Positions 59,188-64,000 of a stretch of DNA of 64,000 nt are shown here, one piece after another. The position numbers were made by a program, and so were the translations under genes. The notes under the pieces are model-generated. The model was given only the letters and a program-made list of their open reading frames with translations. It was not told the origin of the DNA and made no database searches. Position 1 is the first letter of the stretch. Each line of letters begins with the position of its first letter. The DNA comes from Stentor roeselii (lineage: Eukaryota; Ciliophora; Heterotrichea; Heterotrichida; Stentoridae), in contig RSEH01000188.1 in NCBI GenBank assembly GCA_006503475.1, forward strand, positions 1-64,000. The letters run 5' to 3'.

Positions 59188-60785
59188 AAGGTTAGATGTA
59201 AGATTAATTATTATCTGTGTGGGTGGATTATTGTTGAGAGTTGGTTGAGGTTTTATTTGATGGATAAGAGTGAAATTATTAATTGATTAATTCTGGAGAT
59301 AGGTAAAGTTAATTTCTGAATTTTATAAGAATTTATATTGTTTTGAAATCTTCTGAATTTATGTTAGAATATTTTGGAATATTCAAGTTTGTTTGAATAT
59401 TAATGAACTTTTACTATTTACATTTAATCATTTTTTAGTAATATTATGTAGTTCCTTAATTCTGAATATTATCTTATGCTTAAATCTGAGAAATAAGTAA
59501 TTAAGATTGATAGAAAGATTATTATATCAATACTATCAATAATTTAAAAGAATAATTTAACTTATTAGTTTCGGCTAGCATGATAGATTATTTAAGCTAA
59601 AATAAACTTTTCTACTCGATTAAATATCTTCAATAAAAACCAGAAAATTGAAGATAATTTAAATTTTATATTTGCACATTCAAGTAAAATAGTTTCTTTA
59701 TTATTTCTTGGGTTCAGTTAACACTTATCAAATAGAAGACTGCAAATTGTTTTTTACTTTCTTTCGTGCAAGCCACTTATGAATTTCCTCACAACAAACA
59801 AGTTTTTAGTCTGAGTTTTTACTAGAAGTTGTTTCTATATAAAGAAATTCTGCTTATTATGTTAAATGAAAAGGTTCAAAACTTGAAACATTTACTGTAC
59901 CTTCTTTAAGAACTTATGAAAAATTTCCTTGAGGTTTTCTTCTAGATTATAAAATTGGTATTTTTTAGAGCTTTAATTCCTAATAAAGATTCTTTGAATT
60001 ATCATAATTCTTATCCTTCTTTAGTGTTAATTTAGACAGAAATTATTTTTTTTAAAGTAGTAGATTTTCCTATATCTTAATACTGACTAACTTAAAATTT
60101 ACTGAAACTTTATTAATATAAGATACTAAATTTCATAGTAATTAATCTATATTAAGTTTTAACCTTTATTTATGCTATTTGATTTATATAAACTCGCTGG
60201 TAAATGTAATGAATATCACCTGCAAGTCTTAGATCTAGAAAATCCTCAACTGATGGATCATCTGGAAATGCTAGTGAGTAAAATAATCAATATCTATCAA
60301 TATCAATAGTTATCAACTGATCTAAATAATGTTTATACGTGAATTAGATTTGTATTTATGTTTAATCAAGATATCCGTAAATAGTGAACTATTTCTACTT
60401 TAACAACCGTACTCAATTTATTATAGAATTTTTATTTATTTAGCTGTCATTTGATATTACAGCTTTCTCAAAATCGAAATATTTTTGATAAAGTTTATTG
60501 AATGCCGTTCAGTCCTTTTTCATGAAATTCAATACTGAACTCAGTATCCCAATAAATAAACAAAAATCTTTGAAATTAATTAAACCCTGCATTTTTTTCT
60601 GAATCATTCAAACAAAAATTTTTATTCACCCTAACTGAAATTTTTCTAACTCTAACTATAATTTCTTAGTTTGTTGCACTAAGCAAATTAGAATGAAAAA
60701 ATGTATCAAGTCCTGTTAAGTTGAAACTTAGAAAAAATACTATTTTTGAAGCATTTTTAGAAATTAAACAATCATAATAAAAATT
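59188..60785. other. AT-rich intergenic with a possible GTPase relic
   Basis: Mostly featureless AT-rich DNA. A 45-codon frame at 60172-60309 on the plus strand reads KLAGKCNEYHLQV, then LMDHLEMLVSKII, which aligns loosely with the last third of the Rab-like protein at 61349. It may be a relic of a third copy. No N-terminal half or P-loop is visible upstream. Confidence 0.35.
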
Positions 60786-61274
60786 ATGGAAATTTGTAAA
60801 GTAACTACTATTATCTTAATAGGATCGTCAGAGTCAGGTAAATCGAGTATAATCAGGAGATTCATCTATGGTGACTTCAATGAAACCTATAACAGGACAC
60901 AAAGTGTAGATTTCTATTCTATTCGGTATTTAGATTCTTTAATGCCGGTTAGTCTAGCAATCGTAAGAAAAATTTAGTGCGACAACTCAGAAGAAGATAC
61001 TTGTAATATTGAAGAGTCTGTATTTCTCAAAGCTGATGCTATTCTAATTGTTTTTAGTAAAACTAACCACGAATCGTTTAACAATGTCGAAGCCTATTTT
61101 AAAAGATTTAGGCATCTATGGAAAAATGATGCTTTTTTTTACTTAGTTGGAACTAAGACAGATTTAGAATGTCATGTTACTTTAGATCAAGGCATTGAAA
61201 AAGCTATGAAATTGAATATGAGGTACTTCGAAATAAGCTCAACATTAGACTGTCAAGTCAAAACATTATTTGAC
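60786..61274 (+). CDS. degenerate Rab-like GTPase, 157 aa, one intron
   Basis: A small GTPase fold with P-loop GSSESGKSS, a changed switch II (after splicing I-C-D-N-S-E-E-D in place of IWDTAGQE) and VGTKTDL as the base-recognition motif. The 15-nt intron lies exactly before the switch II Cys. The frame stops at a TGA (61272-61274) after EISSTLDCQVKNII. One base fewer in the A run at 61260-61264 would continue the usual last helix for about 14 more residues, so this may be an early truncation, a pseudogene or a sequencing slip. There is no C-terminal Cys for prenylation in either version. Hydrolysis-linked residues (Gln of DTAGQ) are missing, so normal GTPase cycling is doubtful. Confidence 0.6.
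60963..60977 (+). other. 15-nt intron of the first Rab-like gene
   Basis: GTAAGAAAAATTTAG, ending in what would be an in-frame TAG. Removal joins SLAI to CDNSEED. Confidence 0.8.
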
Positions 61275-61348
61275 GTGATAGTTCTAGATATCATAAGTAA
61301 GAAATTTAGTCTATGATTATTCAATCCATGATGATCTTTGTCAAATAA

Positions 61349-61896
61349 ATGGATAAGCCCGACTTTTCTATAGATGTTTTACACCTAGGTGATTGCAATA
61401 CCGGAAAAACATCGATTATTCAAAAATACTTTAACAAGATGCTAAAAACTGAGTACAAACCAACACTTGGAATGAATTTCATAACAAAAAGATTAATGAT
61501 TGAATCTTTATCAGTTGACCTGAATCTTGTAATGATTAACTAGTATGATAAAGGTGCATCTGATATCAATCGACCACCAGAAATAGTAACTTATGATTTT
61601 AAAGATATTCTTGTGATTGTTTTTTATCAAACTTCGAGAACTTCATTCAAAATGCTCAAAATTACCTTGCTAGATTCAGATATGTAAATAAATATAAAGT
61701 TCCGGTATTTTTGGTCGGAAATAAGGCAGATTTAGATTCAAATGTTACTAAAGATGAAGCAGTTGAAATGGCTAGTTCTTTAGGAATGCATTATTTGGAG
61801 GTAAGCTGCAAGACTGGACAAAATATAGAGAAGTTATATGAAATGGTTGCGAGAATATTTATTTCACTGAATAATATCAAAATCCCTAATCCCTAA
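61349..61896 (+). pseudogene. second Rab-like gene, one intron, one apparent frameshift
   Basis: A paralogue of the gene just upstream: P-loop GDCNTGKTS, switch II changed to L-Y-D-K-G-A-S-D, VGNKADL and EVSCKTGQNIEKLYEMV. The 15-nt intron sits at the same point as in its neighbour. After TSRTSF the frame must shift by one base at the AAAA run (61649-61652) for the rest (NAQNYLARFRY to VPVFLVGNKADL) to read on; this looks like one A lost. It may be a pseudogene or a homopolymer error. The C-terminus (IKIPNP) has no prenylation Cys. No 14, 17 or 20 nt intron is convincing. Confidence 0.55.
61529..61543 (+). other. 15-nt intron of the second Rab-like gene
   Basis: GTAATGATTAACTAG. Removal joins VDLNL to YDKGASD. 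Same position as in the first Rab-like gene. Confidence 0.75.
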
Positions 61897-61938
61897 AACC
61901 CCATCAAAACCCTCAAATCCTAACCAAATCTATCTAAT

Positions 61939-62382
61939 CTAATCAGTCTTAACCTTGAGCTTATCTTTTTTCTCACAAGTCATCCACAACCCAGCAACAA
62001 TAACCAAGTTCATGACTAAAAGTTGCAGATGCAAAAGCAGATCATTTTCCTTTGTATACAAGACAGGATTATGAATGACGACACAAAAAGAAACTAACAA
62101 AAGAGTAATGAGATGATGTCCAAACCTGTAGTTAAAAATAACCAAAATGCTTCCAAGCAGTAACAAAACACTTGTAAGGATGATCAGTTCATATGAATGA
62201 GTCTCGATAAAGGAAGGTGCTAAAGGCACCACGTATCCAGATTGTTTTATATACAAATGAAGCTTTTTGTAACTCTCAACTAGCTTCTTCTCGTCTGGGA
62301 CTGGATTGGAAATCTTCGCTATGCCCGATAAGATGCAGATCGTCACTAGAAGACATCTTCCGAAGACTTGCTTAAAGGACAT
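61939..62382 (-). CDS. DoxX/SURF4-related membrane protein, 147 aa
   Basis: Four hydrophobic helices (about 8-26, 66-85, 87-105, 118-136). The first has FGRCLLVTICILSGIAKI, like the opening of DoxX, SURF4 and the plant HR-like lesion-inducing proteins (LGRxLLxxxFIxSGxxKI). A short loop with NPVLYTKENDLL precedes the last helix, again as in the plant family. The basic tail KKDKLKVKTD may be cytosolic. The function of this family is poorly known; an ER or plasma-membrane location is an inference. It is the last gene of a tight minus-strand trio (8 bp after the previous stop). Confidence 0.75.
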   Translation of the reverse strand: MSFKQVFGRCLLVTICILSGIAKISNPVPDEKKLVESYKKLHLYIKQSGYVVPLAPSFIETHSYELIILTSVLLLLGSILVIFNYRFGHHLITLLLVSFCVVIHNPVLYTKENDLLLHLQLLVMNLVIVAGLWMTCEKKDKLKVKTD

Positions 62383-62390
62383 TTTTATTA

Positions 62391-62879
62391 TTAATTAGGC
62401 TTGTATCGTGCCTCCCAACCTGATACTTCAAATGAAAAGTCGGATGATGTTGAAGTGTGCGTGTTGATTAGGTTTGATCTTAGTTTTATTACTTTTGATG
62501 TCGTCTCAGGACGTGATTCATTCTTGATGAACGTAAACTTGAAACTATCCTTAATTTTTCTCATAATTTCATGATTATACCTCTCTCTAAACCCAGCCAA
62601 TCTCTTAACCCCTGAAATCTGAGTTTCACTCGTCTGATTCAAGCAAAACCTTTTCAAATTTCTAAATCCATCCTGATTACCAGGCACTAGATTCTGTCTT
62701 TTTCCAGACCCAAAATGACAATAAGGTTTTTCCTGCAATATCCTACTTTCAGTCCCTCTAAATCTACTCCAAGCCCTATTATCATCACTATTCACAATCT
62801 GTAAACATTTTTTAGGTTCAGGTTTAATAACAAGTACTCTTTTTTTCCTAAAAACTCTGCAAGACCTGGACTTTTCCAT
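62391..62879 (-). CDS. basic hypothetical protein, 162 aa
   Basis: Arg/Lys/Ser-rich, with Cys scattered near both ends of the first half (SCRVF, KKCLQ, YCHFG, RFCLNQ). No membrane segment or recognisable domain. It ends SFEVSGWEARYKPN. It sits between the ankyrin gene (11 bp) and the DoxX-like gene (8 bp) on the same strand. I do not recognise it; the context gives no function. Confidence 0.65.
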   Translation of the reverse strand: MEKSRSCRVFRKKRVLVIKPEPKKCLQIVNSDDNRAWSRFRGTESRILQEKPYCHFGSGKRQNLVPGNQDGFRNLKRFCLNQTSETQISGVKRLAGFRERYNHEIMRKIKDSFKFTFIKNESRPETTSKVIKLRSNLINTHTSTSSDFSFEVSGWEARYKPN

Positions 62880-62890
62880 GTCTAAATTAT

Positions 62891-63823
62891 TTACTCATCA
62901 TTACTTTTCTTAATCGCCTTTCTTTTCCTCCTAAACCAAGTCCTCAAGCTATTGACATTATTAATCCCAACACATTTCCCCTGAAAATCATTACTTTCAT
63001 CATTTTCCGCTTTACTTTTTTTAATCAAATCTTGAAAAATTTTCACAATTTCCTGATTTTCACATTTTTTTGCTAACATCTCAGCAGTTCTTCCAACAGA
63101 GTCAAAAACATTCCACCTTGCTCCACTTGAAAGTAAAAGTTTTACAAGTTTCGAATCCTTTCTTTTAACTGCCCAGTGAAGAGAGGTCTGAAGAGTCGAG
63201 TCTGCTTCGGTGATGAGCTCCGGGTTCATGACAAGTAAAGTCTGAACAGCCAGGTAGTTCCCAAGTTTGACTTCTTTGAAATAATCATTTGACAATGGAT
63301 GAGTTCTTTTCGGAGACTGTGCTTGCAAAAGTTCACTTTTATTTAACTGGGTCTCGGTTATTATTTTACTTTGAAGAATTTTGCAGTCTTGCTTAAAACT
63401 TTCAAGTCGTTTTTTGTGATTTTCAGAGGACTTTAAATGGAAAGAGGATAATAAGGATGAAGTTTCTTCGTGTTTTCCAAGGGTTGGGCTTCGCTTTACT
63501 TGGGTTGAAGTGTCTGGCTCTGAGATGTAAACTCGGGTTTTGATGTTTGGAAGGAAGTCTGAACGTGTTGGCTGGGAAGGACTTTTTGTTATTGAATCGA
63601 TTTTTTCTGCGTTGGAAGAGTTTATTTGGCTTTCGCATCTTTCTGGACTTGCTGAGGCTGATTTGAATGTCTTGTTTGAAGGAGAGCAGATTGAGTTTGG
63701 AATCAGTTTAAAACGTTTCGGAGATTTTGATTGCTTTTGGAATCGAGGAGCTGTTGTTCTGATTGAAAAGTGATTTGCTGATAATTTGAAGATCTTTTTA
63801 GGAGATCTTTCTTTGATTTCCAT
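62891..63823 (-). CDS. ankyrin-repeat protein, 310 aa
   Basis: The first 185 residues are Ser/Lys/Pro-rich and probably disordered, with several SP(K/E) sites. About three ankyrin repeats follow (about 180-270): YFKEVKLGNYLAVQTLLVMN, TLQTSLHWAVKRKDSKLVKLLLSSGA and GRTAEMLAKKCENQEIVKIFQDL. The C-terminus is basic (WFRRKRKAIKK). Ankyrin repeats bind proteins; the partner is unknown. The start ATG is preceded by TTGAATA. Confidence 0.82.
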   Translation of the reverse strand: MEIKERSPKKIFKLSANHFSIRTTAPRFQKQSKSPKRFKLIPNSICSPSNKTFKSASASPERCESQINSSNAEKIDSITKSPSQPTRSDFLPNIKTRVYISEPDTSTQVKRSPTLGKHEETSSLLSSFHLKSSENHKKRLESFKQDCKILQSKIITETQLNKSELLQAQSPKRTHPLSNDYFKEVKLGNYLAVQTLLVMNPELITEADSTLQTSLHWAVKRKDSKLVKLLLSSGARWNVFDSVGRTAEMLAKKCENQEIVKIFQDLIKKSKAENDESNDFQGKCVGINNVNSLRTWFRRKRKAIKKSNDE

Positions 63824-64000
63824 TATTCAATTAGTTGTAATTGTTTATGGTTCTTTTTTGAATGGTGTAGTATGTGATGTTGATTGAATGATGAAAAACT
63901 GAAGAGAAACTCTTGAAAACCAGAAAAAAATTCTAGAAAAAACAACACCTGACCATTAAATAACACCTAAAATCAATAAAAAAATCTAAAACATTTAAAA

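Noticed and set aside
60975-60977. TAG reading as Trp at the switch II of both Rab-like genes
   Set aside because: In both genes the TAG is the 3' end of a 15-nt GT-AG segment, and removing it gives a better alignment than reading the stop.
61616-61645. A 20 or 26 nt intron to explain the frame change in the second Rab-like gene
   Set aside because: It would delete conserved residues after the fourth strand and does not match the 15-nt rule. One missing A in a run is simpler.
1-64000. Transposons, viral elements, CRISPR arrays or rRNA genes
   Set aside because: No transposase, reverse transcriptase, integrase or capsid-like frame, no terminal repeats and no rRNA-like stretch were recognised.

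Overview
The window looks like macronuclear DNA of a heterotrich ciliate, most likely Stentor or a close relative. Seen in the sequence: AT-rich spacers, very closely packed genes, and long reading frames that end at TAA, TAG or TGA and show no internal stop of any kind, so the standard code fits. There are also nine introns of exactly 15 nt, each found because a conserved protein only reads through when the 15 nt are removed. Known of the group: Stentor combines the standard code with 15-16 nt introns, whereas Blepharisma reads TGA as Trp and Condylostoma reassigns stops. The species is an inference.

Layout. Positions 1-16.4 kb form a loose, AT-rich flank. It holds three long divergent genes (a zinc-finger/propeller protein, a coiled-coil GBP-like GTPase and a HELAH metallopeptidase-like protein) set among several decayed genes: a Ser/Lys-rich repeat protein present in two fossils, a lipocalin-like fossil, EF-hand-like fragments and coiled-coil fragments. 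From 16.9 to 59.2 kb the window is a dense housekeeping and cytoskeletal region. It carries a vWA/Sec23-like zinc-finger protein, ornithine decarboxylase, a coiled-coil protein, purple acid phosphatase, PP2C, an NCLX-type Na+/Ca2+ exchanger, an MCU-like membrane protein, an R2R3 Myb, PNO1, a rhodanese, mitochondrial Era GTPase, a MYND-Aurora-like kinase and a tubulin-ligase-like enzyme. It continues with MSH5, a kinesin, a giant EF-hand protein, a WDR27-like protein, a CBM20-TPS-TPP protein, a WDR44-like protein, a four-helix membrane protein, HYPK and a small coiled-coil protein. Positions 59.2-61.9 kb are again loose and hold two degenerate Rab-like GTPases plus a possible third relic. The last 2 kb is a tight head-to-tail trio on the minus strand (ankyrin protein, basic protein, DoxX-like membrane protein).

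How it fits together. Most genes are unrelated housekeeping genes and no metabolic operon is evident. The striking common feature is spacing. Consecutive genes are separated by 2-22 bp or overlap by 1-4 bp, and two divergent pairs have start codons 12 and 20 bp apart. Promoters, polyadenylation signals and UTRs must therefore be extremely short, lie inside neighbouring coding sequence, or be replaced by shared transcripts. Many starts share a TATAA/AATAA element that abuts the ATG.

The best candidates for new biology are this start architecture, the MYND-Aurora kinase fusion, the CBM20 trehalose-synthase-like protein with a rewritten active site, the Cys-less rhodanese, and the Rab-like pair with degenerate switch II and introns at the same site.
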